Source: Candidatus Levybacteria bacterium CG2_30_37_29 (lineage in GTDB: Bacteria > Patescibacteriota > Microgenomatia > Levybacterales > GWA1-39-11). From it: a DNA stretch of 51,602 bases. The notes under the pieces are model-generated. The model made no database searches, was not told the DNA's origin, and saw nothing but the letters and a program-made list of their open reading frames with translations. The stretch spans positions 120,839-172,440 of the forward strand of contig MNYS01000006.1 of assembly GCA_001873215.1 (NCBI GenBank), read 5' to 3'. Both the position numbers and the translations under genes were made by a program. Of the stretch, positions 16,499-26,612 are shown piece after piece (position 1 is the first letter of the stretch; every line of letters starts with the position of its first letter).

Positions 16499-17650
16499 TT
16501 AATACAAAAGCCCCGGCCAGCGCAAATCCCTCATTTTATTAAAGTCAAAAATATCAATTATATTATCTTGTTTGCAGTCTGAAAGTTTGTTGGTATATGT
16601 GGAAACACCTAGTAATTCATTTTTCCACCATGCAAAGTCAAGATCATTAATTATATGATTCGAGGCATCACTTTTATCAGGATCACAGGTAGAAGGTAGT
16701 GGTGCAGTTGTTGGTGTTGGTGTTGTGGTGGACACCCTCATCCTGTAAAGATATCCATTATTAGGCCATGCCGTCCAGGGAATAGTTGCATCAACTAAGT
16801 TGTAAGTTGTTGTGCCGGAAGGCGGAGGTGAGGTTGTTATAATATATCCAAAACCGTCATCCTGTGTTTCTGTAGGTCCGGGCTGATAAGAGCTTTTCAT
16901 GCAAAGACCAACATTAGTACCCATAGGCGCGCTGGCGCATAGGAGGTCATTAGTTTCGATAAAGACTAAGTCTGATGTCATGTTCGATGGTCTATACCAA
17001 CTTTTCCAAGTTCCCGCTGGGAAATTTCCCCTTGAAAGTGCTGAAACGCCAGAGGCAAGTGTTGTTGCAAAGTTGGATACAGGGATGGTCTGGCCGCTGT
17101 ATGCAAAACAATATTTACCGTTATTTGTGGCGGTTACAACTACGGGCACGCTTCCAGTGGTACAGTTTAAGGGGGCTAAAGTGGGGGTTGGGGTTATTGT
17201 AGGGGTGGGTGTGGTGGTAGGCGTTGAAGTAGGGGGAGGGGGGTTTGCGCATATATGCGAATCATTACAGTACATACTTGAACAATTGCTGTTGGCATCG
17301 CATTGACATCCAATCGCCCGCCCCCACTGACTAGTGATGCAGTAGTTGGGTGGTGGATCATAAACAACTCCGGGATTGCAAAACTGACAAGTAGATGTGG
17401 CGATGTTGCATTCTCCTCCCATTGGAGACCAGGATCCCGTTCCTCCCTGTACCGTGGTACATGTTTCTCCTAAGCTACCGGGGCGGCATGATACGAAAAC
17501 CTCACCAACAGCGGAATTGTACTTGATTTGTCTTTCGTCTGGATTCGGGCACGTAGCTGCATAAACCTTAGAAGAATAGATATTGCTAAAGATAAATAAA
17601 GTAAAAATAAATGAACTTAACAATAACAACCTCAATAATTTATTTCCCAT
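16499..17650 (-). CDS. Secreted protein with PT linkers and C-terminal dockerin-like module
   Basis: Signal peptide MGNKLLRLLLLSSFIFTLFIFSNIYSSKVYA; C-terminus INDLDFAWWKNELLG...LSDCKQDNIIDIFDFNKMRDL. Confidence 0.75.
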   Translation of the reverse strand: MGNKLLRLLLLSSFIFTLFIFSNIYSSKVYAATCPNPDERQIKYNSAVGEVFVSCRPGSLGETCTTVQGGTGSWSPMGGECNIATSTCQFCNPGVVYDPPPNYCITSQWGRAIGCQCDANSNCSSMYCNDSHICANPPPPTSTPTTTPTPTITPTPTLAPLNCTTGSVPVVVTATNNGKYCFAYSGQTIPVSNFATTLASGVSALSRGNFPAGTWKSWYRPSNMTSDLVFIETNDLLCASAPMGTNVGLCMKSSYQPGPTETQDDGFGYIITTSPPPSGTTTYNLVDATIPWTAWPNNGYLYRMRVSTTTPTPTTAPLPSTCDPDKSDASNHIINDLDFAWWKNELLGVSTYTNKLSDCKQDNIIDIFDFNKMRDLRWPGLLY

Positions 17651-17773
17651 AATAAATACAGCAATTATTCTAATAATAGAAGTATTTAATGTGGTTGTCA
17701 ATCCTTATTTCAAGCAATTTAATAACAAGATTTTTTTCCGGTCTGGTAGTTATGTCTTCAATTCTGCAGTTCT

Positions 17774-17790
17774 GCAGGGTCGGACCCTGC
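17774..17790 (+). repeat. REP-like palindrome, copy 1
   Basis: gcagggtcggaccctgc. Confidence 0.85.
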
Positions 17791-17824
17791 AAGAACTATT
17801 TGGAACTTGTCGATTACAAAAAAG

Positions 17825-18487
17825 TTAATCGATAATTAGTTCTTTGGGTAAGATTTTTAAATTATCTTTAAGATCCATAAAATCTTTATAAAGAGGTATT
17901 CTTCTCAAGCGCTTATCGCTTAAAAGTTCAAGAACGAAACTTGGTTTTACCCATACTGCTTTTTTACTACCAATATAATATTGATAGCTGGAATACGGAT
18001 ATTCTACAGGGTCCGACCCTGCAAACAGATGTTGCGGATTTAAGTGAATATATTTAGAAAGATAAAGAAGATAATTGTCGTCTAGCACTAGCGATGCTTT
18101 GTAATTTCCCTGAAATAAAGAACCTACCCTTTCGTATTTTTTGTTAAAGTACATAGTATATGAAGTTGAAGCCGCCCTCATAAACTCCGTAATTGAGTTT
18201 TTATTTTTTTGGTGAACGAGAAGATGAAAATGATTTGGCATAAGACAAAAAGCCAAAAGATCAACTTCTTCATGAAATGTTTTTTTTATTCTAAAATTGA
18301 AATCAACACCGTTTTTTGCCAAAGGGTGGGGTAAGTTAAATAAGGGGGAAAGATAGAATTTTAAAAGACCGAGGAATACAATGTAATCTTGTGTATCGAC
18401 ATAAATAATTCTTTTTTCTACACCTCTGTTGTAAATATGATAATAGCCATTTTCAATATATGTTTTTATTCGATTTTTTGCCGGCAT
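17825..18487 (-). CDS. REP-associated tyrosine transposase (Y1/HUH, IS200-like)
   Basis: YYHIYNRGVEKR, FCLMPNHFHLLVHQ, YTMYFNKKYERVGSLFQGNYKA, YIHLNP; start placed at MPAKNRIKTY because the longer ORF start runs through the palindromes. Confidence 0.9.
   Translation of the reverse strand: MPAKNRIKTYIENGYYHIYNRGVEKRIIYVDTQDYIVFLGLLKFYLSPLFNLPHPLAKNGVDFNFRIKKTFHEEVDLLAFCLMPNHFHLLVHQKNKNSITEFMRAASTSYTMYFNKKYERVGSLFQGNYKASLVLDDNYLLYLSKYIHLNPQHLFAGSDPVEYPYSSYQYYIGSKKAVWVKPSFVLELLSDKRLRRIPLYKDFMDLKDNLKILPKELIID
18007..18022 (+). repeat. REP-like palindrome, copy 2, inside the transposase ORF
   Basis: cagggtccgaccctgc; read on the - strand it encodes FAGSDPVE. Confidence 0.85.
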
Positions 18488-18526
18488 ACCTAGAAAGAGT
18501 GTAGTACTTCTTTTTTCTCTTGTCAA

Positions 18527-18558
18527 CAGGGTCCGACCCTGGCAGGGTCGGACCCTGC
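18527..18558 (+). repeat. Inverted pair of REP-like palindromes, copies 3 and 4
   Basis: cagggtccgaccctg immediately followed by gcagggtcggaccctgc. Confidence 0.88.
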
Positions 18559-18605
18559 AAGCAAGCATTTACAAATGTGAAAGTTTTGGGTATCATCTTT
18601 GTTGC

Positions 18606-19154
18606 ATGTTATTGTCTGACCGCGATATTAAAAAAGCCCTTGCCGAAAAGAAAATTATCATAAAACCCGCACCGGATATTGAAACTGCGCTTGGGTCGTG
18701 TTCTATTGATTTATGCTTAGGCAACAAATTTCGAATATTTGATTATAGCAAGCATTCTTTAGTAGACCCAAATAAAAAATCTATCGGCGTAGAAATTACA
18801 AGAAAGGTAAAAATAAAAAAGGGAGACGCATTTATTATGCAGCCGGGAGATTTTGTTTTGGCAGCAACTTTGGAAAGCGTTACTATTTCAGATGATCTTC
18901 TTGGAAGACTTGAGGGAAGGTCATCTCTTGGACGACTTGGAATCGTAGTGCATTCTACAGCGTCAATTTTTGATCCGGGATGGAGTGGAAATTGCGTTTT
19001 GGAATTGGGAAATTTAGGAAGAATTCCCGTTGCATTATATCCCGGAATGAGAATTTGCGCGATGACTTTTGAAGAGCTTTCGAGCAGAGCAGAAAGACCT
19101 TATAACAAAAAAAGGGGGGCAAAGTATCTTCTCCAAACAGGTCCCAAAATTTAA
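18606..19154 (+). CDS. dcd: dCTP deaminase
   Basis: LSDRDIKKAL, GSCSIDLCLGNKF, LEGRSSLGRLGIVVHSTASIFDPGWSG, LYPGMRICAMTFEEL. Confidence 0.93.
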   Translation: MLLSDRDIKKALAEKKIIIKPAPDIETALGSCSIDLCLGNKFRIFDYSKHSLVDPNKKSIGVEITRKVKIKKGDAFIMQPGDFVLAATLESVTISDDLLGRLEGRSSLGRLGIVVHSTASIFDPGWSGNCVLELGNLGRIPVALYPGMRICAMTFEELSSRAERPYNKKRGAKYLLQTGPKI

Positions 19155-19179
19155 GTAACTATTAGTCCTTCAAGAAAGA

Positions 19180-19863
19180 TTATTTCTTTTTTAAGGCAAC
19201 CTTTTTTCCAGCTTTTTTTGCAACAGATTCTGTTGAAGATTTTTTTTCTCCCAATTTTCTATATACATAAACTTCTGCCATCATGCCCAAAGGAATAGTT
19301 ATAAAAAGTCCTACAATAAAAGCAATTGCTCCAAGAATATTTATTCCTCCAATAAAAAGACGAAGAAAAAATAAATTCCATTTTACTCCGTTTGTGATTT
19401 TTGCGGAGGATTTTAGCGCTTCTATTGGTCCTAGCTCTTTATCAACAATGAAGTAAGAAAAATATTGAAATTTTATAGCCCAAACAATTCCCGGAATAAT
19501 AAGAAGTATAAGTCCTACCACAACAATTAGGCCATACAAAAAACTTGACGCTATATATTTTAAAAGGAGATGAGCGCCATAAAAAAGGTCGCTAAATTTT
19601 TTTCTTTTGTTGTCATGTATCTCAAGGGCAATTTTTATAACTCCCATTGCAACGATGAGTTCTAAAATCCAGCCCAAAATACTTATCACAAAAGAGAGAA
19701 TAGACGCGCCATTTTTCGAAGGGTCAAAAAGATTTTGTAGGATTCCCGGCAAGATTTGGACGAGAAATAAAAGTAGAAGCAGTGGGATAAAAAATCCCAA
19801 ATGTTTTTTTGACTCACCAAAACCATACGACAGTGCAGCTTTTTTTGAAAATGATTTCTTCAC
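19180..19863 (-). CDS. Multi-pass membrane protein, hypothetical
   Basis: Several hydrophobic segments; GLIVVVGLILLIIPGIVWAIKFQYFSYFIVD. Confidence 0.7.
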   Translation of the reverse strand: MKKSFSKKAALSYGFGESKKHLGFFIPLLLLLFLVQILPGILQNLFDPSKNGASILSFVISILGWILELIVAMGVIKIALEIHDNKRKKFSDLFYGAHLLLKYIASSFLYGLIVVVGLILLIIPGIVWAIKFQYFSYFIVDKELGPIEALKSSAKITNGVKWNLFFLRLFIGGINILGAIAFIVGLFITIPLGMMAEVYVYRKLGEKKSSTESVAKKAGKKVALKKK

Positions 19864-19909
19864 TAATTCTATTATTATTTATCAAAATAAAAATTTCAAG
19901 AGGTTAGTG

Positions 19910-21172
19910 CTAACTGCGGGTCGCGATGACATTGAGCCAGTCACTTTCAATGGGATTGAAAGGATTTTTAAAAAGTGTGCCGCCAAATTGTCCACCATAA
20001 AACTCAATTTTGTTAAATCCGTGTTGTTTTAATAATTTCTCAATTTTTTCTTGTGTTATGTGTGCAATGCTTGTTGAATTTAAAGCTCTATGTTTCCATT
20101 TTTTTCCGTCAAAATCCAAAATTTCCATATTAAGAGTAAGCATTTCTTTTGAGTTATCCGGGCTGTAGAATTCCAAAAATGCGTGGTCAAATTTCATGCC
20201 AGCTTTTGATGTGCCGTAATTTACTTCAAGAAACCCTTTTTTTTCTCTAAAAACTTTTTCATAATTTATTATTTGAAATACCAATACGGGATTTTTTGGA
20301 TCAAGTGCACCAACAACAGAAGAGAGAATTTTTATGTAGTTTTCTGCTGTATGCGCAAATGCATTTCCCAAAAAAATTGCGGCTTGAAATTCTCCCTTTT
20401 TATTTTTTAAAATTTCGTCATATTTACCGTGGACAAATTCTAATTTTTCAGATATATTTTTTGGTAATTTTTCAAGTTTTTGTTTTGCGGCATTAAGCAT
20501 CAGACGGCTTGCTTCAACCCCCAAAACGCTAAAGCCATTTTTTACCAAAGCTATATCATGTTCTCCGGTTCCAAAACCTATGTCAAGAATATTTGTCACT
20601 TTCTCTTTTTTAAATAACGAAACCAAGTCAGGTATTTCGTTTCCAAGACGTTTTTCCCAATCAACAAAGACATCATAATGTCTTGAAAGCCAGTCGTGAT
20701 ATTCTTCTTCGGAGTTTACGGGTATTTGATCTCCGACGGCAGCTCTAAAAATATCGCTGGTTGTGATAATTCCTTTTAAATTTCCATCTTCGTCAACGAC
20801 GGAAAGTCTTCTGACAGCATTAATCAGCATCAAAGATTGAGCTTTCATAAGAGGTGTATCAGCGGTTACCGTGACAGGTTTACTCATTATCTTTTTTGCA
20901 GGAAAATTTAGAATATCTTTTATCTTTTTCTCCATCTCTTCGAAGTCTCCGGAGATAAGAGGTTCTTCTACGAACTCTTTAATGCTGGGGAAAAATTGCC
21001 TGAGGATATCGCTTTCTGAAATAAAACCAACGACTTTTTTATTTTCACAAACAGGAACACCATTTATTCCAGCTCCAAAAATAAGTTTGGCAGCGTCCTT
21101 GAGTTTTACGTTGACAGATACGTAGCTTACCTTATGTGACATCGCGTCTGCTACTTTCATAATTCGAAGCAA
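19910..21172 (-). CDS. Tandem CBS domains fused to a class I SAM-dependent methyltransferase
   Basis: [23 protein letters not shown] and [22 protein letters not shown]; MTase motif [29 protein letters not shown]. Confidence 0.85.
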   Translation of the reverse strand: MLRIMKVADAMSHKVSYVSVNVKLKDAAKLIFGAGINGVPVCENKKVVGFISESDILRQFFPSIKEFVEEPLISGDFEEMEKKIKDILNFPAKKIMSKPVTVTADTPLMKAQSLMLINAVRRLSVVDEDGNLKGIITTSDIFRAAVGDQIPVNSEEEYHDWLSRHYDVFVDWEKRLGNEIPDLVSLFKKEKVTNILDIGFGTGEHDIALVKNGFSVLGVEASRLMLNAAKQKLEKLPKNISEKLEFVHGKYDEILKNKKGEFQAAIFLGNAFAHTAENYIKILSSVVGALDPKNPVLVFQIINYEKVFREKKGFLEVNYGTSKAGMKFDHAFLEFYSPDNSKEMLTLNMEILDFDGKKWKHRALNSTSIAHITQEKIEKLLKQHGFNKIEFYGGQFGGTLFKNPFNPIESDWLNVIATRS

Positions 21173-21220
21173 AATCTATGCTACTTTAACATCAAAAAGA
21201 AGAAATAGCAAGAGAATTAG

Positions 21221-21979
21221 TTAATTTGTGTCTGTTATTGTTCCCTGGAGCATATTAAGTTGCTGTCTCATTTCCCATTGCTTTCTTCTTAAATAATATC
21301 TTTCGACCGGTTTATCGAAATCCTTTCCTTTAATTTTTATAACTGCTTGCTCTGGGAGTCTCATTTTCCCATCGAAGTCTGAGTTTTCTAATAAGTGAAT
21401 CATTCTTTCATGATTTGGAACTTCCATAATTACCGCTGCGTGAAGGCTTTTTCTTTGCCGCCCGTCGTACATTGGCGTTGTGAAGGCCCACCTGACAACT
21501 TTATCAAGAGCTTGTTTTCCAACATGTTTTGGTCCGTCTTCTTGTTTTCTGTTTTGCAAACTATTGACTATAACAAATTTATTAAGCCAGCTGTCATTTT
21601 GGTCTCTTTCAGCATCGCCTATAATCGCAAATCCGGCAATCTGACCGAGTTTATTAAATACTGCGAGCCCATGATTTCCGTCTATTTTAAGATAAGTTTT
21701 AAATTCCTCAACGTTTTCCGGAATTCCAGTAAAGTGATGTTTGTTTGATTCTGTGTTAAGAACTGCCAGATATAATTTTGCATATTCAGAAAGTGCCTCG
21801 TCATTATCTGTATCAATTTCATCAACTCTATCTATGATTGCTCTTTGTCTTTCTTGCACGGGATCCTGCACCGGTTCGCTTAATTGAAAATAGGGAATTC
21901 CTAGCATAGATTTTAATTCACCTGTTGAAAAAAATTCTTCAGGAAACCTATTTTGTACTGGAAATTCAGGTGTTGCCAT
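21221..21979 (-). CDS. Hypothetical protein, possibly GNAT-like
   Basis: GLAVFNKLGQIAGFAIIGDAER...GPKHVGKQALDKVVRWAFTT; start moved to MATPEF. Confidence 0.5.
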   Translation of the reverse strand: MATPEFPVQNRFPEEFFSTGELKSMLGIPYFQLSEPVQDPVQERQRAIIDRVDEIDTDNDEALSEYAKLYLAVLNTESNKHHFTGIPENVEEFKTYLKIDGNHGLAVFNKLGQIAGFAIIGDAERDQNDSWLNKFVIVNSLQNRKQEDGPKHVGKQALDKVVRWAFTTPMYDGRQRKSLHAAVIMEVPNHERMIHLLENSDFDGKMRLPEQAVIKIKGKDFDKPVERYYLRRKQWEMRQQLNMLQGTITDTN

Positions 21980-22057
21980 GTTTTTTTTAAATACAAATGT
22001 TGCGAGCCTTATTATATAGGATGTATTATGAGTTGTCAAAGAATGGGGAGGATTAAG

Positions 22058-23380
22058 TCAGGGTAAAGGAAACTTTGAAGTGAAAGATTTTACCTCATTA
22101 CAAATTTTTAAAAGTTCTTGGTTTTTCAAAGCCCGTTTTTTAAAGTCTTTCATGAATACCGAACGTTCTTCTTTGTTTTCCGGAAGTCTCTCATTCTTTA
22201 CTTGCTCAATCGCGCGATTTATCCAAGCAGCAACCCTTATCATGTCTTTTTCCTTCATACCTCGGGTTGTAATCGCGGGCGTTCCAAGCCTTATTCCGCC
22301 CGGATAGAACGGGGGATTGGTATCAAAGGGAATACCGTTTTTATTAACAACAATGCCTGCAACTTCAAGCGCAAAGGCGGCTATCGCACCGTTGACGCCT
22401 TTGTTTGATAAATCTATAAGAATAAGGTGGTTATCGGTTCCGTTTGAAACAAGTTTAAACTTAAATTTTATTAATTCATCCGAAAGAGCTTTTGCATTTT
22501 TTACAATTTGTTTTGCATATTGTTTAAACTTAAGACTTGACGCTTCAAGAAGCGCAACAGCAATTGCTGCTGTTTGATTATCATGAGGTCCGCCCTGAAG
22601 TCCCGGAATAATTGCAGTGTCAATTTTTTTTGAAAGCTCGGGATCTTTTTCCAAACCCTTTTTTGTTACCATAATAAGCGCGCCGCGGGGCCCGCGAAGT
22701 GTTTTATGTGTTGTTGTTGTGACAATATGAGCATAGGGAACAGGGCTTGGGTGAGCGCCTCCTACAATAAGTCCTGCAATATGAGATATGTCAGCAAGGA
22801 GAATTGCCCCCGCCTTATCCGCTATTTGAGCGAATTGTTTGAAATCAACAATCCGTGGATATGCTGTAAAACCACAAACTATAATGTCTGGTTTTTCGGC
22901 TATTGCTTGCTGTTCGATTTTCTCATAATCCAATTTTCCGTCTTCTCCAAGCGTATACAAAACAGATTTAAAAAATTTTCCGCTTGCTGACATCTTTTGT
23001 CCGTGAGTAAGATGTCCTCCGAAGGCAAGCGATAGTCCCATTATTTTCCCCTTCAATGGTTCAAGTGTTGCAAAATAAACAGCAAGATTCATAACAGATC
23101 CTGACAGTGCTTGAACATTTACATAAGGAACGCCAAACAATTTTTTTGCGCGGTCCTGCGCAAGAAGTTCAACTGAGTCCGCAACCGCATTTCCCTGGTA
23201 ATATCTTTTTTTGGGATAACCTTCGGAATATTTATTGTTTAGTACCGTTCCAAGCGCTTCCAAGACAGCAGAGGAAGCATAATTTTCAGACGGAATCATT
23301 TCCAAAACCTCTTTTTGCCGCTTCTCTTCAAGTTTTATTAGATTATAAATTTGTGGATCAATCTTCCTAAGCGTTTTCAT
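22058..23380 (-). CDS. glyA: Serine hydroxymethyltransferase
   Basis: EMIPSENYAS, NKYSEGYPKKRYYQG, DISHIAGLIVGG, VTTTTHKTLRGPRGALI. Confidence 0.97.
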   Translation of the reverse strand: MKTLRKIDPQIYNLIKLEEKRQKEVLEMIPSENYASSAVLEALGTVLNNKYSEGYPKKRYYQGNAVADSVELLAQDRAKKLFGVPYVNVQALSGSVMNLAVYFATLEPLKGKIMGLSLAFGGHLTHGQKMSASGKFFKSVLYTLGEDGKLDYEKIEQQAIAEKPDIIVCGFTAYPRIVDFKQFAQIADKAGAILLADISHIAGLIVGGAHPSPVPYAHIVTTTTHKTLRGPRGALIMVTKKGLEKDPELSKKIDTAIIPGLQGGPHDNQTAAIAVALLEASSLKFKQYAKQIVKNAKALSDELIKFKFKLVSNGTDNHLILIDLSNKGVNGAIAAFALEVAGIVVNKNGIPFDTNPPFYPGGIRLGTPAITTRGMKEKDMIRVAAWINRAIEQVKNERLPENKEERSVFMKDFKKRALKNQELLKICNEVKSFTSKFPLP

Positions 23381-23512
23381 TACGACCTATTATATATAGG
23401 TAGGTTTCAAATTCCAAGAGGAAGTTTGCGAATAAGTTTGGGAAGCTGTTATTTGCTTTCACAATGTTTGTGTTTTAAAATATAACAATTCGGGCAAACT
23501 AAGCCCAATTAT

Positions 23513-24271
23513 ATGGATAAGCAAAGCTTTCCGTTGGATAAGAAAATCTTTCTGTTAGATAAGAAAATCTTTCCGATGGATAAATCAGAAATACCCGCGC
23601 ATGTCGCAATTATTCCTGATGGGAATAGGCGATGGGCAAAAGCGCATAAGCTTTCATCTCTTCAAGGCCACAAAAAGGGATTTGATATTGCCGTAATTTT
23701 ATGCAGAAAACTTAGGGAGCTTGGAGTCTCTACTGTAACCCTCTGGGCTTTTTCGACTGAAAATTGGAGCAGGACGCCCCGGGAAGTTTCTTACCTTATG
23801 CGTTTGTACGGATTTCTTGCGGATAAATATCTGTCAGAGGCAATGAAAGACAAAATAAAAATAACACATCTTGGAAGAAAAGATAGATTGCCAAAAAACC
23901 TTCTTAACAAAATTATTAACATGGAAGAAAAAACAAAAAATTTCACCAATTACTTTATAAATATTGCGCTTGATTACGGAGGGCGGGATGAGATAATTCG
24001 AGGCATAAAAAAAGCGGGCGAAAAAGGAGTGGCGCAAGAAATATCGGTTGAAAATTTCAACAACTTTTTAGATACTTCAGGCCAGCCTTATCCTGACCCC
24101 GATTTAATAATAAGGACAAGCGGTGAATTTAGGACTTCAGGATTTATGCCATGGCAGGGAGCATACTCCGAATATTTATATTTGGATAAATATTTTCCCG
24201 CGCTTTTGCCACGCGACATGGAAGATGCCCTGCAAGAATATGCAAGCCGGAAAAGAAGATTTGGAAAGTAA
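23513..24271 (+). CDS. uppS: Isoprenyl (undecaprenyl) diphosphate synthase
   Basis: PAHVAIIPDGNRRWAKAHKL...GHKKG; LWAFSTENW; PDPDLIIRTSGEFRTSGFMPWQGAYSE; start could be at MDKSEIP. Confidence 0.93.
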   Translation: MDKQSFPLDKKIFLLDKKIFPMDKSEIPAHVAIIPDGNRRWAKAHKLSSLQGHKKGFDIAVILCRKLRELGVSTVTLWAFSTENWSRTPREVSYLMRLYGFLADKYLSEAMKDKIKITHLGRKDRLPKNLLNKIINMEEKTKNFTNYFINIALDYGGRDEIIRGIKKAGEKGVAQEISVENFNNFLDTSGQPYPDPDLIIRTSGEFRTSGFMPWQGAYSEYLYLDKYFPALLPRDMEDALQEYASRKRRFGK

Positions 24272-24329
24272 CACCTTCCAGTTAAAACGCCTTGACGAAT
24301 AATAACCGCTGTGAAATACTTATTTTAGA

Positions 24330-24533
24330 ATGGAAAAAATAATTGAGAGGTTTGGATGGTTAAAAACCTCAATAATTCTTATAATAATAGGTGTTATCTT
24401 TTTGGTTTATTCAATATATTCTACAATGCAGATAGCAAGAATTTATACTGCAAAAAAACCACCGCAGTCCCCGGCGCAAAAAACACCCGAAATTAAGCAA
24501 AATATTAATATTTTTCCGAGTATCACAAAGTAA
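24330..24533 (+). CDS. Small single-TM protein
   Basis: 67-aa ORF with hydrophobic segment SIILIIIGVIFLVYSIYS. Confidence 0.55.
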   Translation: MEKIIERFGWLKTSIILIIIGVIFLVYSIYSTMQIARIYTAKKPPQSPAQKTPEIKQNINIFPSITK

Positions 24534-24542
24534 ATTAAGGAC

Positions 24543-24752
24543 TTAAATTATTGGAGTTGGTGTAGGAGTGGGCGTTGCGCCTCCGGGTAAAAGAATAGGT
24601 ACAGGAGTGATAGTTGGTGTTGCATCAGAGCCTACCCGTTTTAGTTCTGTAATTTTAAAAAGAGATTTGCCGGAAACAAAAAAAACGGCAAAAACAAGGA
24701 CAACAAGAAGTAAATAAATTTCCGTATCTCCGCGGGTACTATTTTTTTTCAT
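24543..24752 (-). CDS. Small anchored protein with PT tail
   Basis: TRGDTEIYLLLVVLVFAVFFVSGKSLFKITELKR...ATPTPTPTPII. Confidence 0.6.
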   Translation of the reverse strand: MKKNSTRGDTEIYLLLVVLVFAVFFVSGKSLFKITELKRVGSDATPTITPVPILLPGGATPTPTPTPII

Positions 24753-24758
24753 AATCTT

Positions 24759-26186
24759 TTACATGAAGCAGGAGAAAGGATGATTTTTGTCTTTTTTAAA
24801 TATTCCTCCCCATTCAACGACCGTGAATCCACTTCTTTTAATTGGCGTAATTACCGGCTGGGTAATATCAATTTTATTTTCCAGCGCTTCAAAATAAAGA
24901 GTAACGCGGATAACAGTATTTGGGGTGGGGGAGATAGAAAGTGGAGCAATTGAATTTAGGTTTGATTGTGAGACAATACCTATAAAATAATAAGGAGAAT
25001 CGGGCAAAGCTTTTATCCAGTAATTTTTAAATTCATCAGCTTCTTTTTTATTCAATGAAAGCTTGGGAAGAATTTCCGTCAAAAAGCTGGCAAGATCATT
25101 TTTTGCAACAACAAATCCTTTATCCGGTTTTTCTATATTACTATCAGGAATTTCCGCCTCGTAGTAAAGATAGTCATAACTCTTGTTTTGGTATGAAAGA
25201 ATTCCATTTGGCTGGGCTTGTACGTCCCAGCCGCTTTGTGGATATTGTGGGTCCGTATACAACATTTTTCCAACCGGCGCAACTTTTACATTTACATTTG
25301 TTGTGGTTGTGGGATACAGGTAGATTGCGGGCTTGCAAAGAGGCGAAAGCCATGGAATCGAAATGCCCTCCTGTTCTACTGTAAAAGTCCGTAATTGGAG
25401 GTTCGTTTTCCCGGGATAATCCGTAGGTAGTATTATTTTCTGGCCCGACCCTTTTGCAGGAGTATCGGGCCCAAAATTTTTATCGCAGTTTTTAATAAAA
25501 TCCGGCATTCCGGAAGAATCATATTCTGATATTTTATAATAAGCATCATAAACTGTTTTATCTGTTCCATAGCAAGATATATCAGCCGCAGGATTGGGCC
25601 ACGTGCATGCAGCGGCAGTACAATTTTGCTTGCAGATAAAAATAAGGTTGTCGTTTGGAATTGCGTCGCAGTATTTTTGTATATCAGCATTTGTATAGTT
25701 TCGTTTCATAAACATATATGGATCAGGCGGATTTTTTTTAAAGTACAAATCTTTTGGATGACCGATAGGATCTGGTCTGTTACAAAAGCTTTTTACAGCA
25801 GGATTATCAACGGCATGTGTATCTGAAGAGTTAAGGATAATTGGTTTTCCGTCAGGTGTTGTTATTCCGCTGTCTTTTAAGTGAAGATTCCCTTCGGTAA
25901 GAACACTGTTTGTTCTAAGAAGTCCGTATCTTTCTCCATTGAACGTTATTACCTGGTTTTTGCTCTCGTCTCTTTGTGGTTGGCAGGCGTCTCCGTCTCC
26001 GGTATCACAGCATGTTGTTGAAGTGCTAAATCCAATCGGAGAATTTCCACGATTTTGACCGAAAAGTCCGCCTCCAATAATAAATCCGAAAATAACCGCG
26101 AAAATCAGGATAATAATTTCAACCCCGCCTCTCGTGGTTAAGCGCTTCTTTTGAATTTTCTTTCTTTTTTTTATTTTTGGCATCAC
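24759..26186 (-). CDS. Anchored surface protein, hypothetical
   Basis: TRGGVEIIILIFAVIFGFIIGGGLFGQ; TNLQLRTFTVEQ; CKPAIYLYPTTTTNVNVKV. Confidence 0.7.
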   Translation of the reverse strand: MMPKIKKRKKIQKKRLTTRGGVEIIILIFAVIFGFIIGGGLFGQNRGNSPIGFSTSTTCCDTGDGDACQPQRDESKNQVITFNGERYGLLRTNSVLTEGNLHLKDSGITTPDGKPIILNSSDTHAVDNPAVKSFCNRPDPIGHPKDLYFKKNPPDPYMFMKRNYTNADIQKYCDAIPNDNLIFICKQNCTAAACTWPNPAADISCYGTDKTVYDAYYKISEYDSSGMPDFIKNCDKNFGPDTPAKGSGQKIILPTDYPGKTNLQLRTFTVEQEGISIPWLSPLCKPAIYLYPTTTTNVNVKVAPVGKMLYTDPQYPQSGWDVQAQPNGILSYQNKSYDYLYYEAEIPDSNIEKPDKGFVVAKNDLASFLTEILPKLSLNKKEADEFKNYWIKALPDSPYYFIGIVSQSNLNSIAPLSISPTPNTVIRVTLYFEALENKIDITQPVITPIKRSGFTVVEWGGIFKKDKNHPFSCFM

Positions 26187-26216
26187 TAATTATAGTATGG
26201 CTAACTAATCGTTGTG

Positions 26217-26603
26217 TCAACTGCCATAATCAGGTGTTGGTGTGGGTGGAGGAGGGGTAGGAGTATGGGTTGGTCCACTTCCAGGCGGAGGAGTCGGAGT
26301 TGGAGTCGGTGTAGGGCCGGGAGGATTTGTGGGGGTAGGTGTTGTCGGCGGCAAAGTAGGTGGGATAGGAGTCGGAGTGGGGGAAATAAATTTCAGGGTT
26401 CCGATTTGGAGATTTTTTTTAGGACCAATAATCCCTGAGTCAACAGGAATACCGGCCGGTTCAGTTGAATTAGGGGTAATTTTTCGGGTATAAACGCCGC
26501 CGACTAAAAATATGCTTCCTACAACAACTGCCGCAACAATTAAATAAATAATCCCCTGACCTTGTGTTTTTAAAAAAAATTGTTGCCTCTTCTTTCTTAG
26601 CAT
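26217..26603 (-). CDS. Anchored PT-rich protein
   Basis: GIIYLIVAAVVVGSIFLVGGVYTRK; KKNLQIGTLKFISPTPTP. Confidence 0.65.
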   Translation of the reverse strand: MLRKKRQQFFLKTQGQGIIYLIVAAVVVGSIFLVGGVYTRKITPNSTEPAGIPVDSGIIGPKKNLQIGTLKFISPTPTPIPPTLPPTTPTPTNPPGPTPTPTPTPPPGSGPTHTPTPPPPTPTPDYGS

Positions 26604-26612
26604 GAGAAATTA

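Noticed and set aside
18488-18568. N-terminal extension MLACRVRPCQGRTLLTREK of the first RAYT
   Set aside because: Translation of the REP palindromes; the start at MPAKNRIKTY (18487) fits the family better
22080-23370. Several + strand ORFs across glyA
   Set aside because: Antisense shadows of a clear glyA coding sequence
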